A stretch of DNA of 36,652 nt from Desulfobaccales bacterium (GTDB lineage Bacteria; Desulfobacterota; Desulfobaccia; Desulfobaccales; 0-14-0-80-60-11). The notes beneath the pieces were generated by a model that made no database searches, was not told the origin of the DNA, and worked only from the letters and a program-made list of their open reading frames with translations. Position numbers and translations under genes: made by a program. Shown in pieces: positions 18,076 to 26,282 of this stretch. Within the stretch, counting starts at the first letter, position 1, and the number at the start of each line of letters is the position of its first letter. The stretch is taken from NCBI GenBank assembly GCA_030694005.1, contig JAUXZG010000258.1, positions 1-36,652 of the forward strand. The letters are read 5' to 3'.

Positions 18076-18933
18076 ATGTTTGAAATAGTGGAGCGTCAGG
18101 AAATGGCCCAGGGGACGGTGGTGAGCAATTGGGTCAAGGCTCCCAAGATCGCCAAAAAGGCCAAACCGGGGCAGTTCGTCATCTTAAGGGCCAACGAAAA
18201 GGGGGAGCGCATCCCCCTGACCATGGCGGACACCGATCCGGCCAAGGGCCTGATCAACATTATCTACCAGGTGGTGGGCAAAAGCACCGCCCTGTTTAAG
18301 ACCCTCAAAGTGGGAGACGGCTATCTGGACGTCATCGGCCCTCTGGGGCAGCCCACTCATCTGGACAAAGTCGGCAAGGTGGTCTGCGTCGGCGGCGGCA
18401 CCGGCGTGGCCGTGGTGCACCCCATCACCCGGGGTTTGAAACAGGTGGGCAACCAGGTTTTCGCGGTCATCGGGGCCCGGAACAAAGATTTGCTCATCCT
18501 GGAAGACCAGATGCGGGCCGCCTCCCATGAGCTGATGGTCTGCACCGACGACGGCTCATACGGCCACCACGGTTTTGTCACCGACATGCTGAAGAAAGTG
18601 CTCACCGAGCACCAGGACATCGCCCTGGCGGTGTGCATCGGCCCGGTGCCCATGATGAAGTTCTGCTGCAAAATGACCAAAGAATTCGGGGTCAAGACCC
18701 TGGTGAGCCTTAATCCCATCATGGTGGACGGCACCGGCATGTGCGGCTGTTGCCGGGTGACGGTGGGCGGCAAGAGGAAGTTCGCCTGCGTGGACGGCCC
18801 GGAGTTTGACGGCCACGAGACCGACTTTGAGGAGCTTACGGCCCGGCTTAAGGGTTATCTGGACCTGGAGAAAGTCTCCTATGACGAGTTCAAGGCAGCC
18901 CACGGCTCCGGGAAATGCTCCTGTTGCAGCTGA
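18076..18933 (+). CDS. nfnA: NfnA/GltB-gamma-like FAD/NAD-binding ferredoxin:NADP+ oxidoreductase subunit
   Basis: VVCVGGGTGVAVVHPITRGL, [2Fe-2S]-binding cysteines CGCCRVTVGGKRKFACVDGPEFDG; next to GltA/NfnB-like gene. ATG at 18076 preferred over TTG at 18058 because AGGAGAG precedes it. Confidence 0.88.
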   Translation: MFEIVERQEMAQGTVVSNWVKAPKIAKKAKPGQFVILRANEKGERIPLTMADTDPAKGLINIIYQVVGKSTALFKTLKVGDGYLDVIGPLGQPTHLDKVGKVVCVGGGTGVAVVHPITRGLKQVGNQVFAVIGARNKDLLILEDQMRAASHELMVCTDDGSYGHHGFVTDMLKKVLTEHQDIALAVCIGPVPMMKFCCKMTKEFGVKTLVSLNPIMVDGTGMCGCCRVTVGGKRKFACVDGPEFDGHETDFEELTARLKGYLDLEKVSYDEFKAAHGSGKCSCCS

Positions 18934-18976
18934 GAACTGAGCCTTTTAAGGCCGTAAGCCAGGGAGGAGAAGAATA

Positions 18977-20395
18977 ATGACCGAAGAAGTAAAACCCCCC
19001 AAAAGAGAGAAAATCCCCCGGCAAAAAATGCCGGAGCAGGAGCCCAAGGTAAGGGCCCGCAACTTTCAAGAAGTGCCCTTCGGCTTATCCCCGGAACTGG
19101 CCCAAAAGGAAGCGGAGCGCTGCATCCAGTGCAAAGACCCCCGCTGCAAGCAGGGCTGCCCGGTGGAGATCGACGTCCCCAGGTTCATCAAAGAAATCAA
19201 GGAAGGCGACTTTGAAGCGGCTATCAGAACCCTGTGGGAAATGAACGCCCTGCCCGCCATTTGCGGGAGGGTCTGCCCCCAGGAAATCCAGTGCGAAGGT
19301 CTCTGCGTCATCGGCAAAAAGGAAGAGCCGGTGGCCATCGGCAACCTGGAGCGCTTCGCCGCAGATTACCAGCGCCTCCACGGCCGGGACATCCTGCCCC
19401 CCAAGGCGGACCCCACGGGCAAGAAGGTGGCGGTGGTGGGGGCCGGCCCGGCCGGCCTGACCGTGGCCGGGGACTTGATCCTCAAGGGCCACGAGGTCAC
19501 CGTTTTCGAGGCTCTCCACGCCCCGGGCGGGGTGCTGCTTTACGGCATCCCGGAGTTCCGCCTGCCCAAGGAGATCGTGGCCCACGAATGCCATTATCTG
19601 GAGAGGCTGGGAGTCAAGATTCTGGTAAACCAGGTCGTCGGCCGCACGGACACCGTGGACGAGCTTTTCGAACAGGGCTTTGACGCGGTCTTCCTGGCCG
19701 TGGGCGCCGGGCTGCCCGTGTTCCTCAACGTCCCCGGGGAAAATCTGATCGGCATTTACTCCGCCAACGAATATCTCACCCGGGCCAACCTGATGAAGGC
19801 CTACGCCTTCCCGGAATACGACACCCCGCTGGTGAAAGGCAAGAACGTGGCCACCTTCGGGGCCGGCAACGTGTCCATGGACTCGGCCCGCACCGCCCTG
19901 CGCATGGGCGCGGACCATTCCTACATCATCTACCGCCGCTCCGAGGCGGAGATGCCGGCCCGGGCCGCCGAGATCCACCATGCCCATGAAGAAGGCGTGG
20001 AATTCATGCTGCTCAGCGCGCCCACCCGCTTCCTCGGCGATGAGGAAGGAAGGGTCAAGGCGGTGGAATGCCTGCGCATGGAACTGGGCGAACCCGACGC
20101 CTCCGGGCGGCGGCGGCCCGTGCCCCTCGAAGGCTCAGAGTTCATCGTGGACATCGACCTGGCGGTGATCTCCATCGGCGCCGGGGCCAACCCCCTGCTC
20201 ACCAAGACCACCCCGGGCCTGGCCCTGAACAAATGGGGCTATATCATCGCGGACCCCAAAACCGGCAAGACCATGAAACCCAAGGTCTGGGCCGGCGGCG
20301 ACATCGTCACCGGCTCGGCCACCGTGATCCTGGCCATGGGCGCCGGACGCCTATCGGCCAACTCCATCCACGACTTCCTGACCATGGGGTGGTAG
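18977..20395 (+). CDS. nfnB: NfnB / glutamate synthase small subunit-like FAD/FeS oxidoreductase
   Basis: CIQCKDPRCKQGCPVEIDVPRFI, CGRVCPQEIQCEGLCV, VVGAGPAGLTVAGDLILKGHEVTVFE, GAGNVSMDSARTALRMGA. Confidence 0.88.
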   Translation: MTEEVKPPKREKIPRQKMPEQEPKVRARNFQEVPFGLSPELAQKEAERCIQCKDPRCKQGCPVEIDVPRFIKEIKEGDFEAAIRTLWEMNALPAICGRVCPQEIQCEGLCVIGKKEEPVAIGNLERFAADYQRLHGRDILPPKADPTGKKVAVVGAGPAGLTVAGDLILKGHEVTVFEALHAPGGVLLYGIPEFRLPKEIVAHECHYLERLGVKILVNQVVGRTDTVDELFEQGFDAVFLAVGAGLPVFLNVPGENLIGIYSANEYLTRANLMKAYAFPEYDTPLVKGKNVATFGAGNVSMDSARTALRMGADHSYIIYRRSEAEMPARAAEIHHAHEEGVEFMLLSAPTRFLGDEEGRVKAVECLRMELGEPDASGRRRPVPLEGSEFIVDIDLAVISIGAGANPLLTKTTPGLALNKWGYIIADPKTGKTMKPKVWAGGDIVTGSATVILAMGAGRLSANSIHDFLTMGW

Positions 20396-20400
20396 TAAAG

Positions 20401-20470
20401 ACTTTGGGGGAGGGGCTAAGGGCCAGTGGGCCCTTACCCCTCCCCCACACCCCCTCCCCAATCCCTTAAG
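20401..20470. repeat. GC-rich repeat, copy 5 (A-B)
   Basis: TTTGGGGGAGGGGCTAAGGGCCAGTGGGCCCTTACCCCTCCCCCACACCCCCTCCCCAATCCCTTAAG. Confidence 0.8.
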
Positions 20471-20471
20471 C

Positions 20472-20503
20472 AAAAGGAGGGCCGAGATGGCCCTCCTTTT
20501 TAT
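20472..20503 (+). terminator. Rho-independent terminator downstream of nfnAB-like pair
   Basis: AAAAGGAGGGCCGAGATGGCCCTCCTTTTTATTT. Confidence 0.88.
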
Positions 20504-20519
20504 TTGGTGGGGGAGACAT

Positions 20520-20544
20520 GGTGGGGCAGGCCTCCGTGCCTGCC
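20520..20544. repeat. REP-like palindrome GGTGGGGCrGGCCTCCGTGCCyGCC (copy 2)
   Basis: GGTGGGGCAGGCCTCCGTGCCTGCC; matches 17642-17666 at all but two positions, which change symmetrically (C/G to A/T pair). Confidence 0.75.
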
Positions 20545-20573
20545 GTCTTATGAAATGCAAGGAATTCTCTCTC

Positions 20574-20720
20574 GTTCCCAAGCTCCTGCTTGGGAACGCA
20601 ATTATTGGCCCAAGCTCTGCTTGGGCACCATATTGTCATAAATTGGGAATATTGTTCTCATAGGCCATGCAAAGCAATGCTTTGTTCCAAAATGGGTTCC
20701 CAAGCTGGAGCTAGGGAACC
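20574..20720. repeat. Cluster of three related CCCAAGC-type hairpins
   Basis: GTTCCCAAGCTCCTGCTTGGGAAC (20574-20597), GCCCAAGCTCTGCTTGGGC (about 20608-20626), GGTTCCCAAGCTGGAGCTAGGGAACC (20695-20720). Confidence 0.7.
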
Positions 20721-20728
20721 AGACATGA

Positions 20729-21784
20729 TTAGTCTTTGCTCGACCCCTCCGGCCCCGAGTCCTCCGGACGCCGCTCTAACAAATAAATGGGCAACTGGGT
20801 TTTCTCATCTATGATGGCTTGGGCAAGTTGCTCCCAAGTGAGGCCGGTGGCGTTTTGCAGGTTTAATCCCTCTAAATGGGCTTTGTAGAGGATTGCCCCC
20901 TCCAATTTGGTTGAAGCGAGAATCGCCCCCTCTAAATGGGCTTCACTAAGGCTAGCCTCTTCCAAATTTGATGCAATGATGAGCGCCTTCTTCAAGTGAG
21001 TTCCATTAAGAAATGCCTTCTCCATGTCGGCTTTAGCCAAAGTTGCCTCCTCCAGATGTGCCTCATCAAGTATTGCTTCCTTCAAATTGATATCAGTAAG
21101 TTTTGCTCCCCGCAAATCGGTGTTGCGTAAATCCAGATTTGCCGTCTCCCCTTTACCATAGCTGTACTTTCGACGGCCCAGGATGGTAAGAACGGCCTGG
21201 ATGTCTGTGGCCGGTTTGGTTTTAGGCTCTTGCCAGGGGAAAGCAGGTCTTTCCGCGACTGTTTGTTTCTCCCCAGAGTCCTCTTCACCTCCATCCTGCG
21301 ATTGCTCCCGGCAAGGTGCATTCTCCCTTACGTAAGCGGTGAGGGTCTCCATGATAGGCCTGTAGTCCTTGTCCGAATCGTTGGCGATGCGCTCCAGGGC
21401 GTAGATGCCCCCAAGTCTGACTTCCATCTTGTCGCTGCCCAACTGCTCGATGGCCCGGGTGAAGCGCTCGGTAATTTGGCCTTCTTGGGCCACCAACACC
21501 TGGCGCTCCAGGGCCCTGATGCGGCGGTGGGCCAGGGTGATGCCGATGATGGCCAGGATGCCGCCCAGGATGTAGGCCAGGGTCTTGCGGGCTTCGTTCT
21601 CGATATCGAAGCAGACCTTGGGAGGCAGCCCCGTTTGGTCCGGAGGGCACAGCGGCACTTGCATTTTGGGCACGTAGATCAACGCCCAAATGCCGCCGGC
21701 TACGGCCAAGGCGGCCAGCACCCATAAGAGGAAAGGCCAGACCTCCCGCCATCCTTGTTTCAAGGCTTCTAGTCTTTCGCCCAC
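20729..21784 (-). CDS. Membrane-anchored pentapeptide-repeat protein
   Basis: N-terminal TM (WPFLLWVLAALAVAGGIWALIYV), second TM (TLAYILGGILAIIGITLA), then A(D/N)LxxA repeats over about 20 pentapeptides. Confidence 0.88.
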   Translation of the reverse strand: MGERLEALKQGWREVWPFLLWVLAALAVAGGIWALIYVPKMQVPLCPPDQTGLPPKVCFDIENEARKTLAYILGGILAIIGITLAHRRIRALERQVLVAQEGQITERFTRAIEQLGSDKMEVRLGGIYALERIANDSDKDYRPIMETLTAYVRENAPCREQSQDGGEEDSGEKQTVAERPAFPWQEPKTKPATDIQAVLTILGRRKYSYGKGETANLDLRNTDLRGAKLTDINLKEAILDEAHLEEATLAKADMEKAFLNGTHLKKALIIASNLEEASLSEAHLEGAILASTKLEGAILYKAHLEGLNLQNATGLTWEQLAQAIIDEKTQLPIYLLERRPEDSGPEGSSKD

Positions 21785-21850
21785 CGCACCCTCTTTTTAC
21801 TCAGTATTACTGACTCTCAGCGTGATTCTTTAGAAAGTTCAACTAATTTA

Positions 21851-21965
21851 AACGTGTTGAGGCGGGCCAACGGTCCGCCTCAACACGTTCCCTTATGGGG
21901 GTTGGGAGGGGGGTTTGGGGGGAGGGCAGGGGCCCACCGGCCCCTGGCCCCCTCCCCCCATAACC
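21851..21965. repeat. GC-rich modular palindromic repeat, copy 6 (C-B'-A')
   Basis: Central stem AACGTGTTGAGGCGGGCC-aac-GGTCCGCCTCAACACGTT (21851-21889), then GGGTTGGGAGGGGGGTTTGGGGGGAGGG arm. Confidence 0.85.
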
Positions 21966-21980
21966 TCATTCTCAAGTCGC

Positions 21981-23999
21981 TTAATGCTCTTCGCCGGCGG
22001 CGGCTTCCAGCTCCCGGCGCATGGCCATGTCAAACAGCACCCGCTCCCGGGCCTTGTCGATGCCTAAGGCCTGGCGCTTTTTGTCGATGTGAGCGATCAT
22101 CTTGGCGGCCATCTTTTCCGGATCCGCCTCGAAGTCCCACTTGCCGCCGTACTCTTCTTCGATCCCCTTGAAGAGGTAGTCCGTGAGGAGTTCGGAGCCG
22201 GTGGTGGGCCAGGTCACGCCAAAGAGGGTATAAACTCCCGAGGCGACGAAATACTGGCCGATGGCGATGGCCTTCTCACTCATCCACTCCGGCGCCGCGC
22301 CCGCGGCGGGCAGGTCGCTGATGTCGGTGCCCAGGCCGCCGGCCTTGACGCAGGCGGTGGCGGCCATGAGAATCCTGGAGTTGTCCACGCAGGCCCCCAT
22401 GTGCAAGACCGGCGGGATGCCCACGGTCTCGCAGACCTCGGCCAGCCCGGGGCCGCAGTACTTGGAGGCGGCCTCCGGGGTGAGCAGGCCGTATTTTCCC
22501 GCGGCCATGGCGGCGCAGCCGGTGGACAGGACGATGACATCGTTCTTCAAGAGCTCCTTGATCAGGGTCATGTGGGAGCTGTCCTGGGTGGTGCGGCAGT
22601 TGTTGCAGCCCACCACGCCGGCCACGCCCCGTATCCGGCCGCCGATGATATTGTCGTTCAAGGTGTAGTAGGAGCCCCGGATGGAGCCGCCCAAAAGATA
22701 CTGGATGGTCTCATAGCTGAAACCTACTATCGTGGGGGAGCTGACCGACGGGATCAACACCGGGGCCCGGCGGTTGGGATAGTTGTCAATGGCCTCCCGG
22801 ATGATCCGGCGGGCTACATCCAGGGCGTGATGCGCGTCAAAAGGGATGTGCAGCGGTGCCCCTTCCATCATGGCCCGGTCGTCGGTGGTGATGATCTTGG
22901 TGTGGTAGCACTTGGCCACATTGGCCAGGGCCTGCATCTCGCACTGGACGTCCACCACCAGGGCGTCCACCGCGCCGGTGATCACCGCCAGCTCCTGGTG
23001 CAGGTAGTTGCCGGCCACCGGCACGCCGTGGCGCATGAGCACCTCGTTGGCGGAGCAGCACATGCCGGCCAACTGGATGCCCTTGGCCCCCTTGTTCTGG
23101 GCATACTGGATGAGCTCCGGTTCCTGGGCCGCCACATAAAGCATCTCCGGCAGCAGCGGCTCATGCCCGTGCATGACGACGTTGACGTGGTCTTCTTTTA
23201 AAACCCCCAGGTTGATTTCCCCGGCTATGGGCACCGGGCAACCGAAAATGATGTCCTGCAGGTCGGTGGAGATCATGGAGCCGCCCCAGCCGTCCGCCAG
23301 GGCGCAGCGGGTGGACTGTTTGATAAGGTTGTGGTAGTCCTGGTCCACCCCCATGTGGGTGCGGTGCATCAATTCCACCACCTCGATGTCCAGGCCCCGG
23401 GGCACCACGCCGTGCTTGCGCCAGATTTCCTGACGCTTTTTGGGGGCCCGGCGGACATAGTTGATTTCGCCGTCCTGCTGGCCGAACTCCGCCAGAATTT
23501 TGTCGGCCAGGTCCTGGGCGATGGCCTCTTTGGGGCGGGGCTGGGCGTCATCGCCTTCGCCTGCGGCGATGGCCACGTCCCAATCCCGGGCCACCCTTCT
23601 GAGTTTGGCCACATCCTTGATTTCGTAACCCGGGGCCTCGCCGTGGGCAATTTCTTTGAAGAGCTTGGCCACGCCCCGGGAATGGTCATTGTGGGAGGCG
23701 GTGCCGGAGGCCACCATGCGGGCGAAGTTGCGGGCCACGATGGTTTCGGCGGTGGCTCCGCACAGCCCCATGCGCTGTTTTTTGTCAGCCGCGGTTTCCC
23801 CTTCCTTCTTTTTGGGAGGGGGCACCCGGCAAGGACCCTGGGCACAGATGCGGCAACAGGCGCCTTCTATGCCGATGGGACAGGGTTTCATGGCCTTGGC
23901 GCGATCAAAAATGGTCTCAACGCCTTCCGCTGCAGCCTTTTTGATCATCTCCTGCGCCGCCACGTCCATAGACAATTTTTCCAGCTCCAACTCCGCCAT
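21981..23999 (-). CDS. cooS: Anaerobic Ni-dependent carbon monoxide dehydrogenase catalytic subunit
   Basis: N-terminal Cys clusters (CPIGIEGACCRICAQGPCR, MGLCGATAETIVARNFARM), GVVGCNNCRTTQD, MGACVDNSRI. Confidence 0.94.
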   Translation of the reverse strand: MAELELEKLSMDVAAQEMIKKAAAEGVETIFDRAKAMKPCPIGIEGACCRICAQGPCRVPPPKKKEGETAADKKQRMGLCGATAETIVARNFARMVASGTASHNDHSRGVAKLFKEIAHGEAPGYEIKDVAKLRRVARDWDVAIAAGEGDDAQPRPKEAIAQDLADKILAEFGQQDGEINYVRRAPKKRQEIWRKHGVVPRGLDIEVVELMHRTHMGVDQDYHNLIKQSTRCALADGWGGSMISTDLQDIIFGCPVPIAGEINLGVLKEDHVNVVMHGHEPLLPEMLYVAAQEPELIQYAQNKGAKGIQLAGMCCSANEVLMRHGVPVAGNYLHQELAVITGAVDALVVDVQCEMQALANVAKCYHTKIITTDDRAMMEGAPLHIPFDAHHALDVARRIIREAIDNYPNRRAPVLIPSVSSPTIVGFSYETIQYLLGGSIRGSYYTLNDNIIGGRIRGVAGVVGCNNCRTTQDSSHMTLIKELLKNDVIVLSTGCAAMAAGKYGLLTPEAASKYCGPGLAEVCETVGIPPVLHMGACVDNSRILMAATACVKAGGLGTDISDLPAAGAAPEWMSEKAIAIGQYFVASGVYTLFGVTWPTTGSELLTDYLFKGIEEEYGGKWDFEADPEKMAAKMIAHIDKKRQALGIDKARERVLFDMAMRRELEAAAGEEH

Positions 24000-24024
24000 A
24001 ATTTACTCCTTATGCCAACAGGTT

Positions 24025-24152
24025 ATACCAAGTTGCGCTCAAAGAGGTAAGTTTCGGCAAAATATGCGTAGGGGCGCAATTCATTGCGCCCAGAAGGGCG
24101 TGATAAATCACGCCCCTACATTAAAATTACCTGATTGATGGCAACTTGGTAT
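24025..24152. mobile_element. MITE-like inverted-repeat element upstream of cooS
   Basis: Terminal IR ATACCAAGTTGC (24025-24036) / GCAACTTGGTAT (24141-24152); arms similar inward (TCAA..AGGTAA.TTT); core GTAGGGGCGCAATTCATTGCGCCC...GGGCGTGATAAATCACGCCCCTAC. Confidence 0.75.
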
Positions 24153-24172
24153 TAGGTTAAGTAAACTTTTTA

Positions 24173-24372
24173 CTAGTATCGTGTCCCGCAATTACCTTTC
24201 ATTAAATTTTGCCCCCTAAACTCCCCCTCCCCTGGTGGGAGGGGGTTGGGGGGAGGGGGAAAAAATAATGAAATCAAAAGATATCTTCACCCCCACCCTA
24301 ACCCTCCCCCATCAAGGGGGAGGGGGAAAGTTTCTTGGTAAATGGCAAGATAATCGTGGGACATGACACTAG
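24173..24372. mobile_element. Second MITE-like inverted-repeat element upstream of cooS
   Basis: Imperfect terminal IR CTAGTATCGTGTCCCGC (24173-24189) / GTGGGACATGACACTAG (24356-24372) extending inward; core of opposed CCCCCTCCCC / GGGGGAGGGGG tracts. Confidence 0.7.
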
Positions 24373-24419
24373 GCCTATATGTATAAATTAGTATCTATAC
24401 ATAATGATGTCAAGATATA

Positions 24420-25274
24420 TTATGGGGAAGAATAAAGGGGGCGAACCACGCGAAAGCCGATGAAGCCATCGGCGTAATGGGGCGGGACGGATTGGCGGGC
24501 TGCCGCGCGCAAATCCCGGGCTCGAGATAGCCAGGAACCCCCTTTGAGCAGGCGTAAAACCCCAGGTTTAAAAGGCCCCCCGGTGCCCAGGGGGGTATAG
24601 CGGTCCAGACACCATTCGGCCACATTGCCGGCCATATCGTCAAGGCCGAAGCCGTTGGCCGGAAAGCTCTCCACCGGCGCCGTGAGGCGAAAGCCGGTGG
24701 CGCCGGGATTGCTGGTCTGGTAATTGGCGCGATAAACGCCTCCGGCATCAGGGGCCTCGGCGCCCCAGGGGAAAGGCTGGCCGGTAAGCCCGCCCCGGGC
24801 CGCGGCCTCCCACTCGGCTTCGGTAGGCAGCCGGTGGGGGACCCCGGTCACCTGGGTGAGCCATTGGGTGAAGGCCACGGCGTCATGCCAGCTTACCCCT
24901 AACACCGGCTGGGAGGGATTGTTTAAGTTCTTGTCCTCCCAGTACAGCGGCGCCGGGTGCTCGGTGGCCTTGAGAAAGCGGCCGTACTGGGCGTTGGTGG
25001 TCTCGGTGACGGCGATATAAAAGGACGCCAGGGTTACCCGGTGGGGCAGGGCTTCATCGGCATAGCGGCCGGGCTCAGCCGCCGGACTCCCCAGAAGATA
25101 GGTGCCGCCGGGGATCAGGCGGAAGCGGAGGCCCTGGGACTCCACCACCTCCTGGGCCTGGGCGGGGTTACAGATGGGCAGCAACAGCCAGCAAAATAAA
25201 AAGAACCAGGTTTTGGGGTTTCGGTTGGCGCTTTTCAGTTCCCGAGACCTGGGCAGCTTTTCGAGATATTTCAT
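24420..25274 (-). CDS. SUMF1/formylglycine-generating-enzyme-family protein, exported
   Basis: Signal-like N-terminus; FRLIPGGTYLLGSP, PVLGVSWHDAVAFTQWLTQVTGVPHRLPTEAEWEAAARGG, NGFGLDDMAGNVAEWCLDRY, LKGGSWLSRARDLRAAAR. Confidence 0.93.
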   Translation of the reverse strand: MKYLEKLPRSRELKSANRNPKTWFFLFCWLLLPICNPAQAQEVVESQGLRFRLIPGGTYLLGSPAAEPGRYADEALPHRVTLASFYIAVTETTNAQYGRFLKATEHPAPLYWEDKNLNNPSQPVLGVSWHDAVAFTQWLTQVTGVPHRLPTEAEWEAAARGGLTGQPFPWGAEAPDAGGVYRANYQTSNPGATGFRLTAPVESFPANGFGLDDMAGNVAEWCLDRYTPLGTGGPFKPGVLRLLKGGSWLSRARDLRAAARQSVPPHYADGFIGFRVVRPLYSSP

Positions 25275-25344
25275 ATCCAGTTATTCTATGCCAGGGTCAT
25301 CGACCGGGCGGCCAAATTGGTTTTCCTTTTGCTCCTCTTGACTT

Positions 25345-25470
25345 TTTCCGTATATAATCTGTTGACGTATAATTTAGGAGTTCAAGGTTATGGCCCACAG
25401 CAAATGTTAGGGGTTTATCAGCGTTATGGCATCCCTTTAAAACCACAGTATGTCATTTTCTGTTACAATG
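25345..25470 (+). pseudogene. SGNH/GDSL-hydrolase-like gene fragment
   Basis: Frame reads VYNLLTYNLGVQGYGPQQMLGVYQRYGIPLKPQYVIFCYNG, resembling the YNLGVPGYGPQQ...LKPxxVI block of SGNH proteins; no N- or C-terminal remainder. Confidence 0.55.
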
Positions 25471-26282
25471 GCAGTCTTTTTACCATGGCAGCGGTCCTGG
25501 AGAAGGGGCATTTCAACGAAATAAGCATTGGCAACTTCTTTGAAATTAAAATTGATTTCCTTCAATTTATAGAGAAAACAATTTATAATATTTGCTGCGT
25601 CAATGTCAAAGATGGCAATGTTGAAACCTTCGCCAAGAGCGCTATGATATGCAATACCATCGAATCCTTCTGACCTAAAAAGCTCAGCCAAAATTTGGGT
25701 AGGAACATAATCAGCGGTACTATCGCTCATACTTACAGGCCTCGAAAAAGCACGATCAATATCGCACCAAACGGCTTTCTCCCGTTGTTCTGCATCTGGC
25801 TCCTCGAAATAAAATAGATGCTGATCTTCAGTGCCAGTACATTGAATAATTTTTAAATCACGCATGATTTTAAACTGACCAACGGAGACCAATGCTCCAA
25901 TCCAGGGGCGCACCTCAGCAAGGGCAGTATCTCGCTGTGTTGCCAAGTATAAATAAGGAATCCCTTTTGGGTTGGCTCTTCCTTCTTTGGCTTCTCCTTT
26001 CAAAGGTTTCATCCTTTCAGAACGGTAGGGGGCAGGAATGTCATCAATGTAAATATCGTCCTGGTAATAAGGCTGAGTGTCATTACCAAGTTGAGCCCTC
26101 CATAAGTTTTTTCCAGCCGAAATTGTTATATCGCGCCCTTTACTCGTTGAAAGCACAGTTTGAAGAAATTCCTCCACTTCTTTCGGCCACACATACCGGT
26201 TCTTTTGGATTGTTGTCCGCCAAAAATCCCAGAAACTAAGCCACGATTTGAATTCGCTCATAGAATTATTTTCCTCCTTCAA
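25437..26282 (-). CDS. RES-domain protein (putative NAD+-degrading RES fold)
   Basis: NLWRAQLG, GRANPKGIPYLYLATQRDTALAEVRP and GFDGIAYHSALGEGFNIAIFD match the RES domain; likely start could also be Met at 26261. Confidence 0.75.
   Translation of the reverse strand: MKEENNSMSEFKSWLSFWDFWRTTIQKNRYVWPKEVEEFLQTVLSTSKGRDITISAGKNLWRAQLGNDTQPYYQDDIYIDDIPAPYRSERMKPLKGEAKEGRANPKGIPYLYLATQRDTALAEVRPWIGALVSVGQFKIMRDLKIIQCTGTEDQHLFYFEEPDAEQREKAVWCDIDRAFSRPVSMSDSTADYVPTQILAELFRSEGFDGIAYHSALGEGFNIAIFDIDAANIINCFLYKLKEINFNFKEVANAYFVEMPLLQDRCHGKKTAIVTENDILWF

Noticed and set aside
22089-23201. 370-aa plus-strand ORF (and 23331-24050)
   Set aside because: Antisense to cooS; low-complexity Gly/His/Asp composition.
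25317-25673. 118-aa plus-strand ORF as an intact gene
   Set aside because: Only the first part resembles SGNH proteins; the rest is antisense to the RES gene.
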